In this document: piece after piece, positions 29,693-37,078 of the stretch
Layout of the letters: each line of letters begins with the position of its first letter
How positions within the stretch are numbered: the stretch's first letter is position 1
Assembly (NCBI RefSeq): GCF_006715975.1
Contig: NZ_VFOF01000001.1
Location: forward strand, 692,001 to 756,000
DNA length: 64,000 nucleotides
Direction of reading: 5' to 3'
Source: Zymomonas mobilis
GTDB lineage: Bacteria; Pseudomonadota; Alphaproteobacteria; Sphingomonadales; Sphingomonadaceae
Translations under genes and position numbers: made by a program
Notes under the pieces: generated by a model
The model's input: only the letters and a program-made list of their open reading frames with translations
Told to the model about the DNA's origin: nothing
The model's database searches: none

Positions 29693-30097
29693 TTAACGTT
29701 CCATTTTCAACGTATCGAGAGTTAACGCTTTTGCGGTCTGCATAACCTGCACGTTATTTTGATAATCGCGCGAAGTTTCGATCATTTCGACCATTTCCTG
29801 TGCCGTATCCACGCCAGCCGACCACACATCGCCGTTTTCATCGGCCAAAGGATGCGTCGGGTCATGAATTTGGGTCGGTTGACTATCGGTTGCCACCACT
29901 TTGTCGACCTTCACGGTCGCAATACCCGGGGACTGAGTAACAGTTGAAAAAATAGGTTTTAAGGGATGAAAAGCGGCTTCCTTGCTGCTGGCCACGGAAT
30001 TGGCGTTGGCAAGGTTTGATGCGTTGGTGTTCAGACGAACCAACTGGGCGGACATAGCCCGTCCAGAAATATCAAAAATAGAAAGAGGCCGATCCAT
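29693..30097 (-). CDS. flgC: Flagellar proximal rod protein FlgC
   Basis: 134 residues. Conserved N-terminal rod helix (FDISGRAMSAQLVRLNTNASNLANANSV) and C-terminal VDTAQEMVEMIETSRDYQNNVQVMQTAKAL. Eight bases after flgB, with an AAGGAGAAT ribosome site inside the flgB 3' end. Confidence 0.95.
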   Translation of the reverse strand: MDRPLSIFDISGRAMSAQLVRLNTNASNLANANSVASSKEAAFHPLKPIFSTVTQSPGIATVKVDKVVATDSQPTQIHDPTHPLADENGDVWSAGVDTAQEMVEMIETSRDYQNNVQVMQTAKALTLDTLKMER

Positions 30098-30105
30098 AAA
30101 ACGCC

Positions 30106-30459
30106 TTATTCTCCTTTTAATGACGACATAACGTCAGACATGCGATCTTGAATAAAGGTCAGCGTCGAACGGTATTTCAGACCGTTTTCAGCAAACTGCG
30201 CTTGTTCGGTTGGCAACTCGACCGTGTTTCCATCAATGGATTTATCAATCGGCACGCGATATCCCATGGCATCGGTGACGGCTTCTTCCGTTTCGTTGCC
30301 GGAAGTGGCCTCGCCCAAGGCTTTGTTGAAATCAATATCCCGTGCTTTGTAATTAGGTGTTGCCGCATTGGCGATGTTTGAAGCCAGCATCGCCATGCGT
30401 TGATTTCTCAGCACAAGAGCGTCACCCTGAATACCGAACAGAGTTGAACTGATCGCCAT
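30106..30459 (-). CDS. flgB: Flagellar proximal rod protein FlgB
   Basis: 117 residues. The rod motif RNQRMAMLASNIANAATPNYKARDIDF is near residues 19-45. First gene of flgBCDEFGHIJKL (minus strand). A strong AAGGGGGG ribosome site precedes the ATG, and a sigma54 promoter motif starts about 50 bases upstream. Confidence 0.95.
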   Translation of the reverse strand: MAISSTLFGIQGDALVLRNQRMAMLASNIANAATPNYKARDIDFNKALGEATSGNETEEAVTDAMGYRVPIDKSIDGNTVELPTEQAQFAENGLKYRSTLTFIQDRMSDVMSSLKGE

Positions 30460-30507
30460 GTCGCCCCCCTTAAAATAAAAGTTCCAAAAGAATATGTTGG
30501 ATTTCTA

Positions 30508-30523
30508 TTCAAAAGCTGTGCCA
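30508..30523 (-). promoter_or_regulatory. Sigma54 promoter of the flgB operon
   Basis: Minus strand: TGGCAC-AGCTT-TTGAA. The -24 element is perfect and the spacing to the -12 TTG is canonical, but the C of the usual -12 GC is A. The predicted start falls about 35-40 bases before the flgB ATG. Confidence 0.65.
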
Positions 30524-30586
30524 AATGAGCAAATGTCATGAAAAGGCGATTTTATCAGGTCTTTTTTATCGGAAAAAAGGCGATGC

Positions 30587-30636
30587 TTTGCCGAATGCGG
30601 CAAAAGTTTGCCGCTTGTTGCCGCTTTAGACTGCCG
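30587..30636. promoter_or_regulatory. Cluster of CGGCAAA/TTTGCCG half-sites (candidate enhancer)
   Basis: TTTGCCG at 30587, CGGCAAA at 30598, TTTGCCG at 30607, TTGCCG at 30618 and TGCCG at 30632. The sites at 30598 and 30607 make a perfect inverted repeat with seven-base arms and a two-base spacer. The cluster lies 65-130 bases upstream of the flgB sigma54 motif, where an NtrC-type activator normally binds, and also just before the divergent MotA-like gene. Confidence 0.55.
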
Positions 30637-30674
30637 AATGCAGCGTTGTTTTCCCTAAAAAAAAGAGGGACTTT

Positions 30675-31373
30675 ATGTATCTTCTGACGTCAGTTAGTCA
30701 TTTTTTTGACGCCACGGCCTTCCTGCTAGTGATTATCGGCAGTTTTGCTATCGCCATATTCAGATCGACAGGGGCGGATATTCTGCGAGCGTTTAAAGCC
30801 TTTCGTCCTTTGATTATGGCGAAGCCTGAAAAAGAGGCTGAAACCGCTGATCGCGCGTTAAAAACGATCTTACAGCAAACCAAAGCTAAAGGTATTGCGA
30901 CAGCTGACCGGATAGATATCACTTTCGCGCCGCTGTTCTTGCAAAAAGCCGTCATCAGAATGACCGATTGCAAAGATCCTAATGATTTTCGTCAATGGAT
31001 AACCGCGCAATTGGAACAACGGCAGAATAGGCATCAAGGCGCGATCAATTTCTGGTATATTATTGCCGACGTCGCACCATCTGTTGCGATGATTGGAACG
31101 GTCATTGGGTTGGTCAATATGTTTTCCCATCTAAGCGACATCAATACCTTGGGACCGTCTATGGCGATGGCTATTTTGACTACGCTTTATGGATTATGCC
31201 TTTCCACATTGATTGCGGTGCCTATTGCGGGACGGTTGGAATATCTTTCTGAAATGGAAGGACAGTGGTGGAAAAGAGTGGCCGATAATCTGATCTCGTC
31301 CGCTTGGGCTGAATTGAAGATGCCTATTCTTCGGATGCCGCCTGCCAAAAACAACAGCGCTGTAGAGGACTGA
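30675..31373 (+). CDS. Second MotA/ExbB-type stator-like protein
   Basis: 232 residues. Transmembrane segments near residues 12-30, about 130-155 and 165-190. The two key MotA prolines appear in VAPSVAMIGTVIGLVNMF and LSTLIAVPIAGRLE. It is shorter than MotA (287 residues here) and has a smaller cytoplasmic loop, resembling MotA/TolQ/ExbB family proteins in general. GAGGG ribosome site. It is divergent from flgB and followed by a MotB-like gene, so the pair probably forms an additional ion channel, either an alternative flagellar stator or another energised complex. Confidence 0.75.
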   Translation: MYLLTSVSHFFDATAFLLVIIGSFAIAIFRSTGADILRAFKAFRPLIMAKPEKEAETADRALKTILQQTKAKGIATADRIDITFAPLFLQKAVIRMTDCKDPNDFRQWITAQLEQRQNRHQGAINFWYIIADVAPSVAMIGTVIGLVNMFSHLSDINTLGPSMAMAILTTLYGLCLSTLIAVPIAGRLEYLSEMEGQWWKRVADNLISSAWAELKMPILRMPPAKNNSAVED

Positions 31374-31378
31374 TTGCG

Positions 31379-32011
31379 GTGAAACTGAAAAGAAACGCAC
31401 GCTGGACAATCAGCTATATTGATTTGTTGATGACCATCCTTGGGTTTTTCGTGCTGCTCTATGCGAGAGAGCATGACCCAAAAGAGGTTGCGGCCAGCTT
31501 GCGTTCCGCATTTAATCATGATGCCATAAAAACTGATAATGGTGGGGCAGGTGGCAAAACCGACAAGTCAGGAAAGCCTGTTCTGTCGGATAATCAGAGC
31601 CAGAATGATGCGACAAAAGCCAATGATGCCAAAGCCGACAAAGCTAAAGAAAACGAAGATTGCCTGACCAAGACAGGGGCAGCCTGTCCATCGCAAGAAT
31701 TTTTGGCCGATGATCTGTTTCAGCCGCAAGAAGCGATCTTAACCGACAAAGGTAAAAATATGCTGACCCGCTTTGTGAAGAAGCCAATGCGGTCAACGGC
31801 TTATTTTTTGATCGAAAGTCATGGCATCGGTAATGGCAACGCCCGTTTTGATAGATGGGAATTGGCGGCAGCGCGCACAGCGGCGGTCGCAAGAGTGATA
31901 AAATCATCAGGAATCGATGATACTCATTTAAAAATTATGATGGCACCGGATAACCCGTTATCGGATAATGGCCAGCATTTATTGGTTACTATCAGCAAAA
32001 ATCCATCTTAA
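31379..32011 (+). CDS. Second MotB/OmpA-type stator-like protein
   Basis: 210 residues from a GTG start with a GAGG ribosome site. The transmembrane helix (about residues 12-30) keeps the ion-binding Asp in WTISYIDLLMTILGFFVLLYA. A charged Lys/Asp/Asn-rich linker (residues 45-100) leads to an OmpA-like C-terminus (FLIESHGIGN then FDRWELAAARTAAVARVI). The usual GHTD of the peptidoglycan-binding motif is replaced by SHGI, although the WELxAxR part is kept. Partner of the preceding MotA-like gene, five bases apart. Confidence 0.72.
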   Translation: MKLKRNARWTISYIDLLMTILGFFVLLYAREHDPKEVAASLRSAFNHDAIKTDNGGAGGKTDKSGKPVLSDNQSQNDATKANDAKADKAKENEDCLTKTGAACPSQEFLADDLFQPQEAILTDKGKNMLTRFVKKPMRSTAYFLIESHGIGNGNARFDRWELAAARTAAVARVIKSSGIDDTHLKIMMAPDNPLSDNGQHLLVTISKNPS

Positions 32012-32318
32012 TTAGGGAGCGCCTCGCGTTTTACGTCTGTGGCCAAATATTGGCTATTGGTTTTATATCCTGAATATAAAACGGCATGGGATTATGTTAT
32101 GGATGCCGCCGCATGCCAGTGATAGCAGTTTGTATGGTGGCCTTCGGGGCGAAGGGTAAAAATATACGCTGCCCAATTTAAAATAATGGCGAAGATAAAA
32201 AGATAGACCGAGGCTAGTTTCTTTTTAGGAAAAATCTTCTGCCTTTAGGTCGTTAAAAAAGAAATTAAAAAGATAACAGCCCCAAAAGGCCGCATTAACA
32301 GAGGGATAAAAGGCAATA
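32012..32318. other. 307-base intergenic region before flgA
   Basis: Contains a perfect hairpin at 32060-32082 (GTTTTATAT, loop CCTGA, ATATAAAAC) without a T-tract, possibly ending the MotB-like transcript. A sigma54-like word TGGCCAAATATTGGC lies at 32040, but it is imperfect and 265 bases from flgA. No ORF worth calling. Confidence 0.5.
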
Positions 32319-32885
32319 ATGAAAAAGAAATACTCATGTTTAGGATTTTTTTTAGGTAGTTTTGCTTTTTTATTGCCAACTACATCCGTTTTGGCTGCTG
32401 ATTTCCAAGATTTAGCGGCTTTAGATAAGCAAATCGCGGCCAGTGTTGGTGCACCTATCGGTTCAGAAGGCGGTGCCGTTACCCCCGTTGACCGTCGTTT
32501 GCATTTGGCACAATGCCCTGAATTAGTCGTGATTGATAAGCCCGTTACCGGTTCTGTCTCTGTGCATTGTCCCTCCCTTGGTTGGCGTATTCGCGTACCA
32601 TTGGTAAGAACCACTGCCCGTGTGCTGCATAACCGCGAAAACCCGCAAAATAGCCAGAATTCTGGTAATGCCAAAGAAAATAGCAAGGGTGATATTCTAG
32701 TTAAAAGAGGCGATCCGGTAGAATTGGTTGCCGGTAATAACAGCTTTACGGTATCAGTTCAGGGTGTGGCACAACAGGACGGTGCCTTGGGCGATCACAT
32801 TCGGGTTAAATCCGATCCGAGCAAACCGCCTATTATCGCGGTTGTTGTCGAATCTGGCAAAGTAAGAATTCCCGGATTTGAATGA
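32319..32885 (+). CDS. flgA: Flagellar P-ring chaperone FlgA
   Basis: 188 residues with a clear signal peptide (KKKYSCLGFFLGSFAFLLP, cleavage probably after VLA). The C-terminal SAF-type domain has LVKRGDPVELVAGNNSFTVSVQGVAQQDGALGDHIRVK, the part of FlgA that is best conserved. FlgA is a periplasmic chaperone for FlgI. Separate from the flgB operon and followed by flgMN. Confidence 0.9.
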   Translation: MKKKYSCLGFFLGSFAFLLPTTSVLAADFQDLAALDKQIAASVGAPIGSEGGAVTPVDRRLHLAQCPELVVIDKPVTGSVSVHCPSLGWRIRVPLVRTTARVLHNRENPQNSQNSGNAKENSKGDILVKRGDPVELVAGNNSFTVSVQGVAQQDGALGDHIRVKSDPSKPPIIAVVVESGKVRIPGFE

Positions 32886-32895
32886 TTAAAATGAT

Positions 32896-32922
32896 TTAAA
32901 TAATCGGAAATTTTGCCGTTAT
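32896..32922 (+). promoter_or_regulatory. Candidate sigma28 promoter for flgMN
   Basis: TTAA, 15 bases, GCCGTTAT. The -35 core, spacing and -10 are the same as those before fliD. It begins just after the flgA stop, and the flgM ATG lies 53 bases past the -10. A sigma28 promoter on flgM would give feedback on FliA. Confidence 0.55.
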
Positions 32923-32974
32923 AGAGGCATCAGGAGCTTTTTATTATTAGTATTTTGCAATCGGGGCTAATTAC

Positions 32975-33406
32975 ATGGTCGACAGTATCGGAAAATCAAG
33001 CAGCGGGTTAACGCCAGTCAGTGCTGTTTCATTAAACACTTCAAATGCCTCTGGTGATGCAAGTTCCGCCCAGACGACGGTATCGACGACTGATGATAGT
33101 TCAAAGTCTTCTTCGGTAACATCGGTCTCCGGTGTGAAGAGTACTACATCGACTGAGTCAACCGCATCTTCTACCAGCAGCACGGCCAAGGCCAAAAGCA
33201 CGACGTCAACGGCGGCTAGCTTTTCAGAAGCGCTTGCAGTTGCTGGCCCTCCTGTTAATAAAGCAAAGATACAGGCAATCCGTGCTTTGATTGCAGAGGG
33301 TCGTTATCCTATCAGTGCTAGCATGATCTCAGCAAAGATGGTTCAGTATGAGACGTCGGATAGTTCGACGACTTCTTCTGCGTCCTCTGTCTCATCCGGT
33401 TCTTAA
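32975..33406 (+). CDS. flgM: Anti-sigma28 factor FlgM
   Basis: 143 residues. The C-terminal part (VNKAKIQAIRALIAEGRYPISASMISAKMV, about residues 91-120) is the FlgM signature that binds FliA; the N-terminal 85 residues are almost only Ser, Thr, Ala, Val, as expected for an unfolded export substrate but longer than in enteric FlgM (about 97 residues in total). FlgM is held in the cell until the hook is finished, then secreted. Its stop overlaps the flgN start. Confidence 0.85.
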   Translation: MVDSIGKSSSGLTPVSAVSLNTSNASGDASSAQTTVSTTDDSSKSSSVTSVSGVKSTTSTESTASSTSSTAKAKSTTSTAASFSEALAVAGPPVNKAKIQAIRALIAEGRYPISASMISAKMVQYETSDSSTTSSASSVSSGS

Positions 33407-33723
33407 TGAGTGAGCAATATTTGAGTGAATTAAAAAACGCCGTTATCGGTCTAGTGAACGCATTGGACGGACAGAGCGTAGATGATATTGAAGCTGCCTG
33501 CGCAGAGGTATCTGCCGCAGTCCAAAAGGTTAAAGAACAGGATGCTTGGCATACCACTGATTCTCTACGTGAGACCTTGCAACTTGCGATGAAGCAAGCT
33601 GAAGCGGGCAGGCAGCGTAGTCTTTATAGCGCCGACATGATGCAAAAACTGTTAAGCCAGATGGCTATTTATGGCTTAACAGATGCGCCTTTGGCTTATC
33701 GGCGGACAGGCAAATTTCAATAG
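33406..33723 (+). CDS. flgN: FlgN-like export chaperone
   Basis: 105 residues, all helical, with coiled-coil-like heptads (LKNAVIGLVNALDG, LQLAMKQAEAGRQRSL). Position after flgM, coupled by TAATG, is the classical place for FlgN, chaperone of FlgK and FlgL. Sequence similarity to well-studied FlgN is weak, so the call rests largely on context, size and composition. A terminator hairpin follows at 33842. Confidence 0.7.
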   Translation: MSEQYLSELKNAVIGLVNALDGQSVDDIEAACAEVSAAVQKVKEQDAWHTTDSLRETLQLAMKQAEAGRQRSLYSADMMQKLLSQMAIYGLTDAPLAYRRTGKFQ

Positions 33724-33841
33724 TTTGATCATAGGTCTGACGATTTTTCCTTACCTAAGTGTCAACTTTGCCTTCACTTTATAATAAATATGACGGTTTC
33801 CCCCGATTGTGCTTTGATATTATTTATTTGCCATAATGGAT

Positions 33842-33868
33842 GGTAAAGATTGGTTTTACCGCTTTTTT
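33842..33868 (+). terminator. Probable terminator after flgMN
   Basis: Six-base arms GGTAAA / TTTACC with a seven-base loop, followed by GCTTTTTTG. It lies 118 bases after the flgN stop within the 410-base AT-rich gap before flhA; no other gene is seen in this gap. Confidence 0.55.
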
Positions 33869-34018
33869 GTTCCAAAATGGATTGCTGTCTGGGTTTTGAT
33901 GCCAAAAAATAACCCATTTTATAAAAAAATTTCCCTAAAAAATTTATATTACCCAAAAACAACATTATATATTTCTAAATATTATGTTGTTTTTTTGTTT
34001 AAAAAACTTAACAAATTG

Positions 34019-34034
34019 TGGCACAAAAATTGCT
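34019..34034 (+). promoter_or_regulatory. Sigma54 promoter of flhA-flhG-fliA
   Basis: TGGCAC-AAAAA-TTGCT: a full match to the -24/-12 consensus with exact spacing. The expected start is near 34045, about 90 bases before flhA. Two CGGCAAA/GGCAAA words at 34089-34101, downstream of the promoter, could be activator sites. Confidence 0.85.
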
Positions 34035-34083
34035 ACCTTTAAATGTGAATTTGGAAGATGTCGTAAATTTGGCAGGAGTGAGG

Positions 34084-34134
34084 ATGACCGGCAAAGGCAA
34101 AATTAGTCGTCTTGTGAAAAAGGGAAGCATGTAA
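34084..34134 (+). CDS. 16-codon upstream ORF coupled to flhA
   Basis: ATG at 34084 follows a GGAGTGAGG Shine-Dalgarno-like stretch and encodes MTGKGKISRLVKKGSM; its TAA overlaps the flhA ATG (TAATG). It may be a short leader ORF that couples or tunes flhA translation. It may also be fortuitous, since flhA has its own AGGGAAG sequence. No known function. Confidence 0.35.
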   Translation: MTGKGKISRLVKKGSM

Positions 34135-36257
34135 TGGCTACCGCAGCCGTCAGAAAAACGATCTGGCTTGCCGCTGGGCGCACGGCTATTTTGCCCGTGG
34201 CTATTTTGGTGCTGGTCGGGTTGATGGTTGTGCCGGTGCCGACAGCGGTGCTGGATATCGGCTTTATTACCAATATCACGATCTCTCTGGCTGTTCTTAT
34301 GGTGTCGTTGAACGCTGCCAAGCCGTTAGACTTTTCTTCTTTCCCGACCGTTTTGCTTTTCGCTACTCTGCTACGGTTGTCTCTTAATGTCGCATCGACG
34401 CGTGTTGTTTTGGTGAATGGCCATACCGGCGCAAATGCGGCCGGGATGGTGATTGAATCCTTTGGGCATTTCTTGATCGGCGATCATTATGTCGTCGGTA
34501 TTTTCATCTTTTCCATTCTGATGATTATTAACATGGTTGTTGTCACCAAGGGGGCTGGCCGTGTTTCGGAAGTTTCCGCCCGTTTTACCTTGGATGCTAT
34601 GCCAGGTAAGCAGATGGCAATTGATGCCGATTTAAATGCTGGTTTAATTACGCCAGAAGATGCCAAGTTAAGACGGCAGGAAGTCGCCACCGAAGCTGGT
34701 TTCTACGGATCGATGGATGGTGCGTCTAAATTCGTGAAAGGGGATGCCGTTGCGGGTGTCCTTATTCTGTTGGTCAATATTATCGGCGGCCTTATCCTTG
34801 GCGTTTTCAGCTATAATATGAACTTTAGCGATGCAGCCTCTAACTATATCCAGTTAGCGATCGGTGATGCTTTGGTCGCGCAGATCCCATCTTTTCTGTT
34901 GTCATTTGCAACAGCCTCTATTGTTACCCGCGTTTCATCTACCTTCGATCTTACCGGACAAATTGTCAGCCAGTTTAATTCAGCACGGGCATGGACGCCG
35001 GTTGCGGTTATTTTAGGTTTTTTGGGCATTGTTCCAGGTATGCCGCATTTTGTTATTCTGCCTGCGGCGGGGCTTTCTGGATGGACGGCGTGGAAATTGC
35101 ACAAATCGGCCCAAGCAGAAGCTGCACTCAAAAAAGAACCTGCACCGGTTTTGGTTCCCGATACGCCACCGCCTGTTTCATGGAATGACGTGTCTGATGG
35201 TGCAGTTTTAGCTTTGGAAATCGGTTATGGCCTTATTGCATTGGTGGATGAGCGCAAAAAAGCCCCACTTATGGCACGTGTGACGGGTATTAGACGGCAA
35301 TTGTCGCGTGATTTAGGCTTTGTTATTCCTTTGGTTCGGGTGCGTGATAACCTTTCTTTGGGGGCAAACAGCTATCGCATCAGCGTTTCGGGCGTTGTGA
35401 CGGGCGAAGATCAGGTTTGGCCGGATCAGCTTTTGGCGCTTAACAATGGTGAAGCCGATGGCACCTTGGAAGGGCGCGCTGCCAAAGATCCAAGCTTTGG
35501 GCTAGATGCAGTCTGGGTGCCTGAAAATCGCCGCTCTGATGCTATCGTCGCGGGTTACACAGTTGTCGATGCTGCGACGGTTATTGCAACTCATCTTAAT
35601 CAGTCTATTATCAGCAACGCCTCTGATCTCTTTGGCATGGATGATGCCCAAAAATTATTAGATATGTTAAAAGAAACTGCACCTCAGCTTGTGTCCGCTG
35701 TGACACCGCAGCCGCTACCTTTGGCAGTGATTACGCTGATATGCCGTTCTTTGTTGTGGGAAGGTGTCTCTCTTCACGAATTCCGCCGCATTATTGAAGC
35801 CATGGTAGATGCCGTTAGAGAAGAAACCGAACCTAATGCCCTGTTGGAAGCAATCAGAATTCGCATCGGTGGCATCATTGTTCAGTCTATTGTTCCGGTT
35901 AAAATGCCGCTTCCGGTGGTGACTTTTGAACCAAAGCTGGAAGCTTTGCTTTCGCAAGGGGTGCGGTCAGGACCACAGGCTGCACATCCATTTGAACCTG
36001 CTCTTGCAAGTCGGATTGTTTCCGCTTTGGAATCGGCCGCGCATCCGTTGTTGTCTAGTGGACAGCGTTTTGCCATTGTTACTTCTCCGGTTATCAGGCG
36101 GCCTTTGGCACGTCTTTTGAAGCCACATTTTTCTGAAATTTCGGTTCTATCTTTTCTTGAAATTCCAGACGGAAAGCCGGTAGAGGTCGTTGCTGTTGTC
36201 GGGGATGGCCAGACATCTTCGGCTTCTATAGCTAACAAGGCGGAGGCGGTGTCCTAA
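34134..36257 (+). CDS. flhA: Flagellar export gate protein FlhA
   Basis: 707 residues. About eight N-terminal transmembrane segments (residues 15-310), the FHIPEP-type region (RLSLNVASTRVVLVNGHTGANAAG and FVKGDAVAGVLILLVNIIGG), then a large cytoplasmic domain (about 340-700). FlhA forms the nonameric ring of the type III export gate that docks substrates and chaperones. Stop overlaps the flhG start (TAATG). Confidence 0.97.
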   Translation: MATAAVRKTIWLAAGRTAILPVAILVLVGLMVVPVPTAVLDIGFITNITISLAVLMVSLNAAKPLDFSSFPTVLLFATLLRLSLNVASTRVVLVNGHTGANAAGMVIESFGHFLIGDHYVVGIFIFSILMIINMVVVTKGAGRVSEVSARFTLDAMPGKQMAIDADLNAGLITPEDAKLRRQEVATEAGFYGSMDGASKFVKGDAVAGVLILLVNIIGGLILGVFSYNMNFSDAASNYIQLAIGDALVAQIPSFLLSFATASIVTRVSSTFDLTGQIVSQFNSARAWTPVAVILGFLGIVPGMPHFVILPAAGLSGWTAWKLHKSAQAEAALKKEPAPVLVPDTPPPVSWNDVSDGAVLALEIGYGLIALVDERKKAPLMARVTGIRRQLSRDLGFVIPLVRVRDNLSLGANSYRISVSGVVTGEDQVWPDQLLALNNGEADGTLEGRAAKDPSFGLDAVWVPENRRSDAIVAGYTVVDAATVIATHLNQSIISNASDLFGMDDAQKLLDMLKETAPQLVSAVTPQPLPLAVITLICRSLLWEGVSLHEFRRIIEAMVDAVREETEPNALLEAIRIRIGGIIVQSIVPVKMPLPVVTFEPKLEALLSQGVRSGPQAAHPFEPALASRIVSALESAAHPLLSSGQRFAIVTSPVIRRPLARLLKPHFSEISVLSFLEIPDGKPVEVVAVVGDGQTSSASIANKAEAVS

Positions 36258-37078
36258 TGCCCGTAAACGTGACACGAAACCTTCAAGTGATCGCCGTTGC
36301 CAGTGGTAAAGGTGGTGTCGGCAAGACCAATGTCATTGCCAATTTGACAGCAGCGCTTGCAAAAATAAAGCAGCGCACTTTGCTGTTAGATTGTGATTTG
36401 GGCATGGCGGATGCCGGTATTGTATTGGGCATGAATTCCGACCGGACGATTGAAGATATTTTGACCGGACGGCGTGAATATGAAGATGTCGTCCAAAATG
36501 GTGTTTTTGGCCTGAAATTGGTGCCAGGCGTCAATGGTGCCGGACGCATCATGGAAATGGATGCTGTTGCCAAACGCCGTTTAGTCGACAGCTTGCGCCC
36601 TTGGGTGAAATCTTTTGACTATATTTTGCTGGATAATCCGAGTGGTGCCTCTGCAAGCTCACTTTCTTTGATGGCTTCTGCCGATCAGGTAGTTCTGGTT
36701 CTTTCGTCTGAACCAACCTCTTTCATGGATGGCTATGCCCTTATCAAGTTGTTAGCGCTTGAATATAAGGTAAAAGAAATTCTGGTCGTTACTAATATGG
36801 TTGAGGACGAAACAGAGGGGCGTGATTTATTTCGGCGTTTTTCAGATGTGTCTGGCCGTTTTCTGGGCATAAAACTACATCATCTGGGATCCGTCCCGCG
36901 TGACTCGCATATTCGAGAATCGGTATTAAGAAAGCGTTGCTGCTTGGATTTATTTCCAAAAGCCCGCGCATCAGAAGCGTTTGAACGCTTGGCTCATCGG
37001 TTAAATGACTATACCTTACCTAAAAAGCTAAGGCGCAGTAATTTCTTTTCCAGTTTGGAGACGGTGAGTGCATCTTGA
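36257..37078 (+). CDS. flhG: MinD-like ATPase FlhG (FleN)
   Basis: 273 residues. Deviant Walker A SGKGGVGKTN at residues 15-24, LLLDCDLGMADAGIVLG and the ILLDNPSGAS switch show the MinD/ParA family; position before fliA marks it as FlhG, which limits flagellar number. The N-terminus starts directly with the ATPase and lacks the DQAxxLR activator helix with which FlhG stimulates FlhF. There is no flhF gene between flhA and flhG, where it usually lies. Confidence 0.93.
   Translation: MPVNVTRNLQVIAVASGKGGVGKTNVIANLTAALAKIKQRTLLLDCDLGMADAGIVLGMNSDRTIEDILTGRREYEDVVQNGVFGLKLVPGVNGAGRIMEMDAVAKRRLVDSLRPWVKSFDYILLDNPSGASASSLSLMASADQVVLVLSSEPTSFMDGYALIKLLALEYKVKEILVVTNMVEDETEGRDLFRRFSDVSGRFLGIKLHHLGSVPRDSHIRESVLRKRCCLDLFPKARASEAFERLAHRLNDYTLPKKLRRSNFFSSLETVSAS

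Noticed and set aside
32040-32054. Sigma54-like TGGCCAAATATTGGC before flgA
   Set aside because: Both elements are imperfect, it is nearly palindromic, and it is 265 bases from flgA.
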